This document shows positions 40,292 through 48,541 of a DNA stretch of 64,000 bases, piece by piece. Each line of letters starts with the position of its first letter. The stretch's first letter is position 1. Under the pieces are notes generated by a model. The model ran no database searches, was not told the origin of the DNA, and saw only the letters and a list, made by a program, of their open reading frames with translations. The translations under genes were made by a program, and so were the position numbers. The stretch spans positions 372,001-436,000 of the forward strand of contig CAVVCQ010000001.1 in NCBI GenBank assembly GCA_963746805.1, given 5' to 3'. Origin of the DNA: DATHTC01 sp963746805 (GTDB lineage Bacteria; Actinomycetota; Thermoleophilia; Gaiellales; Gaiellaceae).

Positions 40292-41520
40292 CCACCGCCA
40301 CGGCAGGGCGGCGCAGTCCCCGCGGCGGCTGGGCCGAGGCGGCGGCGCGCCAGTACTGGCTGCCGGTCGTCGTCATCATCCTCGCGTTCCTCTACCCGAC
40401 GTACCACGACGCGCTGGCCGATCTGCCGGAGCTCGGCGACTTCGTGCCGTCGGTCGACTCGATGGTCGTGATGATCGTGTTCACGATGATGGCCGTCGGG
40501 CTGAACATCGTCGTCGGCTACGCGGGCCTCCTCGACCTCGGCTACGTCGCCTTCTACGCGGCCGGCGCGTACGTCGCGGCCTGGTTCGCGTCGCTGCAGT
40601 TCGACCAGGTGACGTTCCACTTCGGCTCGGTCGGCATCAACCCGGAGTTCCCGGGGATCCACCTCTCGTTCTGGCTCGTCCTGCTGATCGCCGGGATCTT
40701 CACCTTGCTGGTGGGGATCCTCATCGGCCTGCCGACGCTCCGCCTCCGCGGGGACTACCTCGCGATCGTGACGCTCGGCTTCGGCGAGATCATCCCGCAG
40801 TTCGTCCGGAACGGTGACAACGTCTTCGGGTTCGACCTCACGCACGGCACGTTCGGGATCAGTCCGATCGACCAGCCCGGCTTCGGCGAGGGGCTGAACT
40901 CCGCGCTCGGGCTGCCGGTGACCTACCAGGTGGTGTCGAATCGCGTCGACTGGTTCTACTGGACGATCCTCGTGCTCCTGCTGATCACGGTTGTCGTGTC
41001 GGTTCGCCTCCGCGACTCGCGCCTCGGGCGCGCGTGGATCGCGATCCGCGAGGACGAGACGGCCGCGGCCGCGATGGGCGTGCCGCTGATGCGCACGAAG
41101 ACCTGGTCGTACGCGATCGGGGCGTTCTTCGGCGGCGTCGCCGGCGCCTTCTACGCGAGCTTCAAATCGGGCGCGTTCCCTGCGGACTTCTACTTCAACA
41201 TCTCCATCTTCCTGCTCTGCATGGTGATCCTCGGCGGCATGGGCTCCGTCTGGGGGGTGATCCTCGGCGGGATGATCCTCGGCTGGCTCAACGTCGAGGG
41301 GCTGGCGACGATCGGGACGAAGGCGGGGATCGAGGACGTCCCGAAGTACCAGTTCGGGATCTACGGGCTGATCATCGTGCTGATGATGCTGTTCCGGCCC
41401 ACCGGTCTCATCTCGGAGCGCCGGCACAAACAGGAGATCGAGCTCGGCGTCCACGACACGCCGTTCTACGACGTCACGCACGAGGGCGCGGACACCGACC
41501 GCGACAGGACCGATGACTGA
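40288..41520 (+). CDS. livM: Branched-chain amino acid ABC transporter permease LivM
   Basis: 410 residues with about 10 helices. Family segments: VGLNIVVGYAGLLDLGYVAF, GLPTLRLRGDYLAIVTLGFG, AWIAIREDETAAAAMGV and VILGGMGSVWGVILGGMIL. The ATPase-contact loop is REDETAAAAMG. ATG 40288 overlaps the livH stop by 4 nt, and livM overlaps livG by 8 nt. Confidence 0.95.
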   Translation: MTTATAGRRSPRGGWAEAAARQYWLPVVVIILAFLYPTYHDALADLPELGDFVPSVDSMVVMIVFTMMAVGLNIVVGYAGLLDLGYVAFYAAGAYVAAWFASLQFDQVTFHFGSVGINPEFPGIHLSFWLVLLIAGIFTLLVGILIGLPTLRLRGDYLAIVTLGFGEIIPQFVRNGDNVFGFDLTHGTFGISPIDQPGFGEGLNSALGLPVTYQVVSNRVDWFYWTILVLLLITVVVSVRLRDSRLGRAWIAIREDETAAAAMGVPLMRTKTWSYAIGAFFGGVAGAFYASFKSGAFPADFYFNISIFLLCMVILGGMGSVWGVILGGMILGWLNVEGLATIGTKAGIEDVPKYQFGIYGLIIVLMMLFRPTGLISERRHKQEIELGVHDTPFYDVTHEGADTDRDRTDD

Positions 41521-42286
41521 CCTGCTCGTCGCCACCAGCGTCCGCAAGGAGTTCGGCGGCCTCATCGCCGTCAACGACGTCGACTTCGTCATCCCGGAGA
41601 AGCGGATCGTGTCGCTCATCGGGCCGAACGGCGCCGGCAAGACGACCTTCTTCAACATGCTCACCGGCGTCTACAGGGCGACGAGCGGGTCGATCGTGTT
41701 CGACGGCACCGACGTGACCGCGAAGCCGCCGCACGCGATCACCGAGCGCGGGATCGGGCGTACCTTCCAGAACATCCGGCTGTTCCAGCACATGACCTCG
41801 CTCGAGAACGTGCTCGTGGGCATGCACTCACGGCTCAAGTCCGGGATCCTGGCGTCGATCTTCGGCACACGCGGGCAGCGCCGAGAGGAGCACGAGGCGG
41901 AGGAGCAGGCCCGGGAGCTGCTGCGCTTCAGCGGCCTCCGCGGCCAGTACGACGAGCTCGCCCGGAACCTCTCCTACGGCGACCAGCGGCGGCTCGAGGT
42001 GGCGCGCGCGCTCGCGACGCAGCCGAAGCTGCTGCTCCTCGACGAGCCGACGGCCGGGATGAACCCGCAGGAGACGGCGGCCTTCACGGACTTCGTGCAC
42101 AAGCTGCGCGAGGACCGCGGGCTGACGATCCTCATGATCGAGCACGACATGAAGGTCGTGATGGGCATCTCCGACCGCGTCACGGTGCTCGACTACGGCG
42201 AGAAGATCGCCGAGGGCTCGCCGCAGGAGGTCCAGAAGGACGAGCGCGTGATCGAGGCATACCTCGGAAAGGCGGCGACGGCGTGA
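41513..42286 (+). CDS. livG: Branched-chain amino acid ABC transporter ATPase LivG
   Basis: 257-residue ABC ATPase. Walker A GPNGAGKTT, Q-loop segment GIGRTFQNIRLF, signature LSYGDQRRLE, Walker B LLLLDEPTAGMNP and switch His in MIEHDMKVVM. The long insertion before the signature and the C-terminal EKIAEGSPQEV are LivG traits. Coupled by overlaps to livM and livF. Confidence 0.96.
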   Translation: MTDLLVATSVRKEFGGLIAVNDVDFVIPEKRIVSLIGPNGAGKTTFFNMLTGVYRATSGSIVFDGTDVTAKPPHAITERGIGRTFQNIRLFQHMTSLENVLVGMHSRLKSGILASIFGTRGQRREEHEAEEQARELLRFSGLRGQYDELARNLSYGDQRRLEVARALATQPKLLLLDEPTAGMNPQETAAFTDFVHKLREDRGLTILMIEHDMKVVMGISDRVTVLDYGEKIAEGSPQEVQKDERVIEAYLGKAATA

Positions 42287-43053
42287 CCGAGACGCTCCCC
42301 GAGACCCAGGCGCCGCGCGAGCGGCCGGCGGACGACGCCGAGGTCGTCCTCCGCATCGACGACATCCACAGCTACTACGGCTCGATCCACGCGCTCAAGG
42401 GCGTCTCGCTCGAGGTGCGGAGGGGCGAGGTCGTGACCCTGATCGGCGCGAACGGCGCCGGAAAGTCGACCACGCTGCGCTCGATCAACGGGCTCGTGCA
42501 CCCGCGCGAGGGCCGCATCGAGTATCTGGGCCAGGACATCACCAAGCTCGCGCCGCACGAGATCGTGAAGCGCGGCATCGCCCACTCGCCGGAGGGCCGC
42601 CGCCTGTTCCCGCGCATGTCGGTGATGGAGAACCTCGAGATGGGGGCCTTCCAGAAGGAGGACCGCTCGACGTTCCGCGAGGACCTCGAGCGCGTCTTCA
42701 CGCTCTTCCCGCGACTCGAGGAGCGGCGCAACCAGAAGGCAGGGACGATGTCCGGCGGCGAGCAGCAGATGTGCGCGATGGGCCGGGCGCTGATGGCGCA
42801 CCCGAAGCTGCTGCTCCTGGACGAGCCGTCGATGGGGCTCGCGCCGATCTTCGTGGAGCGGATCTTCGAGATCGTGGCCGAGATCAACCGCCAGGGGACG
42901 ACGGTGCTCCTGGTCGAGCAGAACGCGCTCATGGCGCTCGACGCCGCCGACCGCGGCTACGTCATGGAGACGGGAGGCATCGCGCTCGCCGACGACGCGG
43001 ACAAGCTCGCCGAGAACGAGCAGGTCCGGAAGGCGTACCTCGGGGAGACGTAG
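42283..43053 (+). CDS. livF: Branched-chain amino acid ABC transporter ATPase LivF
   Basis: 256 residues from GTG 42283. Walker A GANGAGKST, LivF-type GIAHSPEGRRLFPRMSVMEN, signature MSGGEQQMCAMGRALM, Walker B LLLLDEPSMGLAP and switch His position replaced by Gln in LLVEQNALMAL, as is normal for LivF. An about 20-residue polar extension precedes the domain. Its TAG stop is the first element of intergenic repeat copy 2. Confidence 0.96.
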   Translation: MTETLPETQAPRERPADDAEVVLRIDDIHSYYGSIHALKGVSLEVRRGEVVTLIGANGAGKSTTLRSINGLVHPREGRIEYLGQDITKLAPHEIVKRGIAHSPEGRRLFPRMSVMENLEMGAFQKEDRSTFREDLERVFTLFPRLEERRNQKAGTMSGGEQQMCAMGRALMAHPKLLLLDEPSMGLAPIFVERIFEIVAEINRQGTTVLLVEQNALMALDAADRGYVMETGGIALADDADKLAENEQVRKAYLGET

Positions 43054-43190
43054 GGCGTAGGGGAACCCCATGGTTCCCCCGCGAGCCCCCTCCTTCTGCC
43101 TGAGGGCTTCGAGTTACCGCGCCGATTGCCCCGGGGCCCTGTTGGTCTTGATCCGGGACGCTTGACTCAGTGCCTGACACCGGACGTGGC
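43051..43190. repeat. Intergenic repeat, copy 2
   Basis: Block 1 (43051-43118) starts at the livF TAG and matches 35502-35567 almost base for base, including the GGGGAACCCC-ATGG-type hairpin. Block 2 (43141-43190) matches 35792-35841. It lies between livF and the convergent LarA-like gene. Confidence 0.75.
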
Positions 43191-43205
43191 TGGTGTCAGA
43201 CACTG
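43168..43205. terminator. Bidirectional hairpin between livF and the LarA-like gene
   Basis: CAGTGCCTGACACC (43168-43181) pairs with GGTGTCAGACACTG (43192-43205), 14 bp with one mismatch and a 10-nt loop. It overlaps the 3' end of the convergent LarA-like gene. Confidence 0.55.
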
Positions 43206-44698
43206 CCCCGGCCGACGACGAGGGGGAAGTACGGGGGCGAGAGCAGGAGGCCGAGGCTCGGCTCGTCGCCCGCGCGGGCGTGGCCCATCTGTATCGCGGC
43301 GGTGAGGCTGTGCACCGGGACGAAGCCGAGCTGGCGGGCGGCCGAGGCGTCGCGGCACTCGGCCACGAGCACCGAGCCGAGGCGCCCGAGCGCCGGCTGG
43401 CACGCGTCCCACTCCGCGAACGGGAGCAGCGGATGGCACGCACGGCCGGCGCGGTAGGCCTCGATCGCGCGCGGGTCGGCGACCGCGGCATGCGCGGCCG
43501 ACGCCAGCTCGTCCGGGTCGCGACCCGTGCGTGTGGCGGCGAAGAAGCCGCGGTAGGGCGACTGGGTCGGGTGCGCGAAGCGGCGCTGGAAGCGGTTGAC
43601 GAGGACGACGGTGCCGCCCTCGGCGACCGGGAACTCGTCCCGCCAGAGTCGCAGCGCGAGCCCGAGCGCGAGGTTCGCGGCCTGGAGCGGGTTCGGCGTC
43701 TCGCGCGGCAGCGTCGGCGTCGTCGCGGGCACGGGCACGACCAGCGTGTCCAGTCGCCGCGGGAGGAAGGCGGAGCGCGCCTCGATCGACCGGAGCAGCG
43801 CCTCCGCGTGTGCGACCGACGGCGGGCCCGCGAACGCCGCGGCCGCCGTTAGCTCGGCGCGGAGCGAGTGGAGGACACGCTCGCGCAGCACGCGCGGCAG
43901 CGCGCCGTAGAGCGCGCGCAGCGGTGAGCGGGCGAGCCGCTCGAGCGCGCCAGGGTCGTACGGGTAGTCCGGCAGGGCGCCGAGCCGCGGATGGTTGAGC
44001 GCGAGCGAGACGCCGAGCACCGGCGCACGGTCGGCCAGCGCTCGCTCGAGCGCGACCCCTGCGCGCCAGCCGCGCGACGCGCCCGTCTCCAGCAGCGAGT
44101 ACGCCTGCGCAGCCCGCAGCGCCTCCGAGCACGACGCCGCGACGAGGGACGCCGGCCCGCCGTGCAGAACGCTCTCCGCCGCGCCGACGGTCAGGACGAG
44201 GTCGGTCTCGACGAGCGCGGGGTGGACGCGGAGCGGGACGTTCCCGTCCGTCCCGAGCTCGACGAGGTCGTCCGCCTCGACGTCGTGCACCTCGACGCGG
44301 CCGCGGAAGCGGCGGGCGAAGTCGAACGAGAAGAGCGCCTGTAGCTCCCGGCCGAGCGGCCGTCGCGCCAGCCCCGCCGCGACGAGCACCGTCTGGTTGC
44401 GCGCAGGGACGCCGACCGCCTCGAGCTCGGCGACCGCTGCGGCGATCGCCTCCTCGCGCGGGTCGAAGGCGGCGCCCGGGATGGGCAGCGCGGGCGACTC
44501 GACGACGACGGTGGCGTGGCCGCCCCTGGTCACGGCGTCCGCGAGCGCCGGCCCGGCGAGCGGGAAGCGGAGCGCGTCGCGGACGGCGGCGCCCACGTCG
44601 CCGAGGGCCTCGCCGGGCGCCGGCGGCCGGAGGATCGTGGCGTCGTCGGGTGCGTCCGCGAGCACGACGCGCGTGCCCGCGAGCAGCGGCACCCTCAC
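43196..44698 (-). CDS. LarA-like (DUF2088-type) protein
   Basis: 500 residues from GTG 44698, which overlaps the GNAT stop by 4 nt. The N-terminal part resembles lactate racemase LarA: VRDALRFPLAGPALADAV, then GGHATVVVESPALPIPG and RNQTVLVAAGLARRPLGREL. The C-terminal half (VLTVGAAESVLHGGPASLVA, NPLQAANLALGLALRLWRDE) is compatible with the LarA second domain. The histidine set that binds the nickel pincer cofactor cannot be assigned reliably, and no larB, larC or larE gene is nearby, so racemase activity is doubtful. Confidence 0.6.
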   Translation of the reverse strand: MRVPLLAGTRVVLADAPDDATILRPPAPGEALGDVGAAVRDALRFPLAGPALADAVTRGGHATVVVESPALPIPGAAFDPREEAIAAAVAELEAVGVPARNQTVLVAAGLARRPLGRELQALFSFDFARRFRGRVEVHDVEADDLVELGTDGNVPLRVHPALVETDLVLTVGAAESVLHGGPASLVAASCSEALRAAQAYSLLETGASRGWRAGVALERALADRAPVLGVSLALNHPRLGALPDYPYDPGALERLARSPLRALYGALPRVLRERVLHSLRAELTAAAAFAGPPSVAHAEALLRSIEARSAFLPRRLDTLVVPVPATTPTLPRETPNPLQAANLALGLALRLWRDEFPVAEGGTVVLVNRFQRRFAHPTQSPYRGFFAATRTGRDPDELASAAHAAVADPRAIEAYRAGRACHPLLPFAEWDACQPALGRLGSVLVAECRDASAARQLGFVPVHSLTAAIQMGHARAGDEPSLGLLLSPPYFPLVVGRGSV

Positions 44699-45639
44699 GG
44701 GATCGCGCGGTAGAGCCGCAGGTGCGTGGCGCGCCAGCCGCGGTGCGGCCAGAAGCGGGAGGCGAGGAGGTTCACGCTGCGCCAGTCCGCCGTGACGGAG
44801 CGGAACCCGTGCTCGTGTGCCCACGTGAGGACGTGGGCGGCGATCGCCAGGCCGACGCCGGAGCCGCGGACGGCCGGATCGGTGGCGGCCTGCGAGAGGT
44901 CGACGTTCCTCTCGGGCACGCGGAGGTCGCCGGTCGGACGGCGGTACAGGAGCACCTCGCCGACCACCTCGCCGTCGCGCTCGGCGACGAACGGCCAGAG
45001 GGTGTCGGAGGCGTCGAAGGTGTCCTCCGCCCATTCCGCCTCGAACGCCTCGAGGGGCTCCACGTCCTGGCCGGAGAAGCTCGGCGAGCCCACCTGGTGG
45101 ACCCACAGCTCGCGGTCGAGGCGGGCGAAGTGGAGGAGGTCGGCCTTCGTCCCGGGTCGGATCGTCACGCCCGCGACCGCCGGCGGCACGGCTTCCGACT
45201 CGCGCACGGCATAGGCGAACTGGAGGCCGAAGCCGACCCGGAACCAGGCGTCGACCAGCACGGTGTCGAACGCGGGTGCGACCACGGCGAAGCGGGTGTG
45301 CCCCTCCTCGTGCCAGCGCTCGGCCGCCGCCGCGAACAAATCGCGCGCGAGCTCCGGCTCGGCCGTCGCGTGGCCGGCGAGGTCGCTGAAGATCCTGCGG
45401 CCGCCGCGGTTGTCGTTCGAGGCGGGCGCGCCGAGGAGGTAGCCGACGAGCCGGCCGCCGCGCACCGCCGCGACGCCGCTCGCATCCTCGCGCGCGAGCT
45501 CCTCCGCCACCTGCGCCCGGTAGTCGACCTCGACCGGCAGCAGCGGCTCGACGGCCCGGTGCCGCGCGTGCACGTCGGCCAGCAGGCGGGACGCGCCGTC
45601 GAGGTGGTCCTCCGAGAACGGGACGAGCTCGAGGGCCAT
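44695..45639 (-). CDS. GNAT-family acetyltransferase (two GNAT domains)
   Basis: 314 residues. The N-terminal half (LELVPFSEDHLDGASRLLAD, GVAAVRGGRLVGYLLGAPA) and C-terminal half (VAERDGEVVGEVLLYR, ATDPAVRGSGVGLAIAAHVL, VTADWRSVNLLASRFWPHRG) each look like a GNAT fold. Only the second keeps the acetyl-CoA loop RGSGVG. Substrate unknown. The start is 26 bp from the divergent polA GTG, and the LarA-like gene follows with a 4-nt overlap. Confidence 0.82.
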   Translation of the reverse strand: MALELVPFSEDHLDGASRLLADVHARHRAVEPLLPVEVDYRAQVAEELAREDASGVAAVRGGRLVGYLLGAPASNDNRGGRRIFSDLAGHATAEPELARDLFAAAAERWHEEGHTRFAVVAPAFDTVLVDAWFRVGFGLQFAYAVRESEAVPPAVAGVTIRPGTKADLLHFARLDRELWVHQVGSPSFSGQDVEPLEAFEAEWAEDTFDASDTLWPFVAERDGEVVGEVLLYRRPTGDLRVPERNVDLSQAATDPAVRGSGVGLAIAAHVLTWAHEHGFRSVTADWRSVNLLASRFWPHRGWRATHLRLYRAIP

Positions 45640-45652
45640 CGGCGCCGGACGA

Positions 45653-45658
45653 TACCCT
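45653..45658 (+). promoter_or_regulatory. -10 box of polA
   Basis: TACCCT, 7 nt, GTG 45666. The whole divergent gap to the GNAT gene is 26 bp, which leaves no room for a leader. Confidence 0.5.
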
Positions 45659-45665
45659 CGCCCCT

Positions 45666-48242
45666 GTGAGCCCGAAGACCCTCACGGGCGCCGAGCTGCA
45701 GCTCGACGACGGCCCCGCGCGCGAGGCCGACCTCTTCCTCGTCGACGGCAACAACCTCGCCTACCGCGCGTTCTTCGCGCTGCCCGAGGAGCTGGCGACG
45801 ACCGAGGGCTTCCCGACGAACGCGCTGCTCGGGTTCACGAACATGCTGTTCAAGCTCCTCTCCGATTACCGGCCGAAGGGCGTCGCGGTCGCATGGGACA
45901 CGCGCCCCGTGCATCGGCACGAGCAGCTCGAGACCTACAAGGGCGACCGGCGCGCGATGCCCGACCTGCTGCGCGAGCAGTTCCCGCATTTCCGGCCGAT
46001 CGTCGAGGCGTTCGGTTACCGCAACCTCGAGTTCGAGGGGTGGGAGGCGGACGACGTGATCGCCACGCTGGCGACGCGCGCGCAGGAGGCCGGCGTCCGG
46101 ACGTGCGTGGTCTCGACCGACCGCGACGCGTTCCAGCTCGTGAGCGACACGGTCTGCCTGATGATGACCCCGCGCGGCGTCTCGGACGTTCACGTCTACA
46201 CGCCTGAGCGGGTCGAGGCGCGGTACGGCATCCGGCCCGACCAGATCCCGGACTTCATCGGGCTCAAGGGCGACAGCTCGGACAACATCCCCGGGATCCC
46301 GGGCATCGGCGACAAGACGGCCGGGCAGCTGGTGGCGCAGTACGGCTCGCTCGAGGAGGTGGTCGCACACGCCGAGGAGCTATCGCCGGCGCGGCGGAAG
46401 AACATCACGGAGCACGCCGAGCAGGCGCGGATCTCGAAGGGGCTCGCGACGATGCGCCGCGACCTCGAGCTCGACTTCGATCCTGCGGCGATCGTGCTCG
46501 CCCCGCCCGACCGCGGCACGCTCCACGAGACGTTCCGCAGGTTCGAGTTCCGCAACCTGCTGAACCGGGTCGACGAGCTCGACGCGGCCGTGCCGGCGGC
46601 GGTGCGCGAGTCCGTGGGGACCGCGGTGCCGTGGCAGGAGGGCGAGCTTCCGCCGCTGCGCGGCCGGGTGGGCCTGTCGATCGCCGGCGACCGGTTCGCG
46701 GTCGCGACGGAGGAGGGCGTCGTCGTCGGCCCCTGGGACGAGGCGCTCGTCCCCCGGCTGCGGGACGCGGAGGTGGTGGCGCACGACTTCAAGTCGCTGC
46801 CGCGGCTCACGTTCGAGCCGGTCGACGACACGATGATCGCCGCGTACCTGATCGAGCCCGGGCGGGCCGAGTATGCGGTCGACGACCTCGTGCGCGAGTA
46901 CGGCGTCGAGCCCGTCCCCGAGCCGGGGGCCGAGGAGGAGACGACGGCGCTCGTGCGGGCCGCGGAGGGCTCACGGCGGCTCGCGCCGCTGCTCCGCGAC
47001 CGGCTCGCGGAGCGCGGCTCCGAGCACCTGTACCGCAACATCGAGCTCCCGCTGACGGCGGTGCTGGCGGCGATGGAGGACGCCGGCGTCAAGGTCGACG
47101 AGTACCGGATGGGCGAGATCACGGCGCGGCTGCGCGACCGGGTCGAGGAGCTGGAGGCGAAGGCGTACGAGCTCGCCGGCGAGGAGTTCATGCTCGGCTC
47201 CACGCAGCAGCTCGCGCGCATCCTCTTCGAGAAGCTCGAGCTGACCCCGGGGCGCAAGGGCAAGACGGGGTACTCGACCGACACGCGCGTGCTCCGCACG
47301 ATCCGGGCCGACCACGAGATCGTCCCGGTCGTCGAGGAGTGGCGCGAGCTGACGAAGCTGCTCAACACCTACCTCGAGCCGCTTCCGTCGCTCATCTCCC
47401 CCGTCGACGGCCGGCTGCACACGACCATCAACCAGACCGTCGCGTCGACCGGCCGGCTCTCGACCACGCGGCCGAACCTCCAGGCGATCCCGATCCGGAC
47501 CGAGCTCGGGCGCGAGATCCGGTCGGCCTTCGTCGCCGAGCAGGGTCACCGGTTGCTGTCGGCGGACTACTCGCAGGTCGAGCTGCGGATCCTCGCGCAC
47601 GTGTCCGGCGAGCCGAAGCTGCGGGAGGCGTTCGCGCGCGGAGAGGACATCCATGCCGCGACGGCGGCGGAGGTGCTCGGCAAGGAGCGCGCGACGCTGA
47701 CGAAGGACGAGCGCAACGTCGCGAAGATGGTCAACTTCGGGATCATCTACGGGATCTCGTCCTTCGGGCTCTCGGAGAACCTCGAGATCCCGCGCGAGCA
47801 GGCGCAGGAGTACATCGACGCCTACCTCGCGCGCTTCCCGCACGTGCAGGACTTCATCGCGCGGACGATCGAGCAGGCCGAGCGCGACGGCTACGTGACG
47901 ACGCTGCTCGGGCGGCGGCGGCCGGTGCCGGAGATCCGCGCGTCGAACCGGCAGACGCGCGGCCTGGGGGAGCGGCTCGCGGTCAACTCCGTGATGCAGG
48001 GCACGGCGGCGGACATCATCAAGGTCGCGATGGTGAACATCCACCGGCGCCTGCGGGACGAGGGGCGGCGCGCCAGGCTCGTGCTCCAGGTGCACGACGA
48101 GCTGCTGCTCGAGGTGCCCGATCCGGAGGTGAGCGGCGTCAAGGAGCTGGTGCGGGCGGAGATGGTCGGCGCGTACCCGCTCGACCCGCCGCTCGCGGTC
48201 GACGTCGGGGTCGGCGACGACTGGAACGAGGCGAAGAGCTAG
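45666..48242 (+). CDS. polA: DNA polymerase I
   Basis: Repair and Okazaki-fragment polymerase, 858 residues. The N-terminal 5'-3' exonuclease (about 20-300) has FLVDGNNLAYRAFFAL, WEADDVIATLA, STDRDAFQLV and GLKGDSSDNIPGIPGIGDKT. The central 3'-5' exonuclease region (about 320-470) lacks the DxE catalytic motif (GLSIAGDRFAVATEE instead), so proofreading is probably lost. The polymerase domain has motif A LLSADYSQVELRILAH, motif B RNVAKMVNFGIIYGIS and motif C VLQVHDELLLEVP, all intact. Confidence 0.97.
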   Translation: MSPKTLTGAELQLDDGPAREADLFLVDGNNLAYRAFFALPEELATTEGFPTNALLGFTNMLFKLLSDYRPKGVAVAWDTRPVHRHEQLETYKGDRRAMPDLLREQFPHFRPIVEAFGYRNLEFEGWEADDVIATLATRAQEAGVRTCVVSTDRDAFQLVSDTVCLMMTPRGVSDVHVYTPERVEARYGIRPDQIPDFIGLKGDSSDNIPGIPGIGDKTAGQLVAQYGSLEEVVAHAEELSPARRKNITEHAEQARISKGLATMRRDLELDFDPAAIVLAPPDRGTLHETFRRFEFRNLLNRVDELDAAVPAAVRESVGTAVPWQEGELPPLRGRVGLSIAGDRFAVATEEGVVVGPWDEALVPRLRDAEVVAHDFKSLPRLTFEPVDDTMIAAYLIEPGRAEYAVDDLVREYGVEPVPEPGAEEETTALVRAAEGSRRLAPLLRDRLAERGSEHLYRNIELPLTAVLAAMEDAGVKVDEYRMGEITARLRDRVEELEAKAYELAGEEFMLGSTQQLARILFEKLELTPGRKGKTGYSTDTRVLRTIRADHEIVPVVEEWRELTKLLNTYLEPLPSLISPVDGRLHTTINQTVASTGRLSTTRPNLQAIPIRTELGREIRSAFVAEQGHRLLSADYSQVELRILAHVSGEPKLREAFARGEDIHAATAAEVLGKERATLTKDERNVAKMVNFGIIYGISSFGLSENLEIPREQAQEYIDAYLARFPHVQDFIARTIEQAERDGYVTTLLGRRRPVPEIRASNRQTRGLGERLAVNSVMQGTAADIIKVAMVNIHRRLRDEGRRARLVLQVHDELLLEVPDPEVSGVKELVRAEMVGAYPLDPPLAVDVGVGDDWNEAKS

Positions 48243-48541
48243 GCCGGTCGATGCCCGCGCGCGGGCGACCCGCGTGGCGTCGCGCAGCGGACGCGCCGGC
48301 AGGCATCGCGTCCCCGGATTCTCGCCGGGAGCGGCGAGCGGCTCGATGCCTGTGGACGAATCGTCACACCTTCGGCACGACCGACACGTCGGCGGAAGCC
48401 GTGAACCAGGGACAGTCCCTGATCTTCTCCGGTCGTTCGCCAGAACTGAACGTCCGGGTCTAGGCAGGTCGCCGGACGCCGTCTACACTGCCCGGCGGCG
48501 TCCGTTCTGGACGCATCTCTTTGGGGAGAGAGGGAGGAACA
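48243..48541. other. 299-bp intergenic region before the secreted nuclease
   Basis: No gene seen. It holds a short hairpin CAGGGA-CAG-TCCCTG (48407-48421), a degenerate CGGCACG/CGACACG pair at 48373-48388, and the nuclease promoter -10 box at 48484-48489. The ATGCC(T/C)G words around 48250 and 48345 are not part of a clear structure. Confidence 0.5.
48484..48489 (+). promoter_or_regulatory. -10 box of the secreted nuclease
   Basis: TACACT about 52 nt before the GTG start. The leader ends with GGGAGG (48532-48537) 4 nt before GTG 48542, a clear Shine-Dalgarno, unlike the leaderless genes. Confidence 0.5.
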
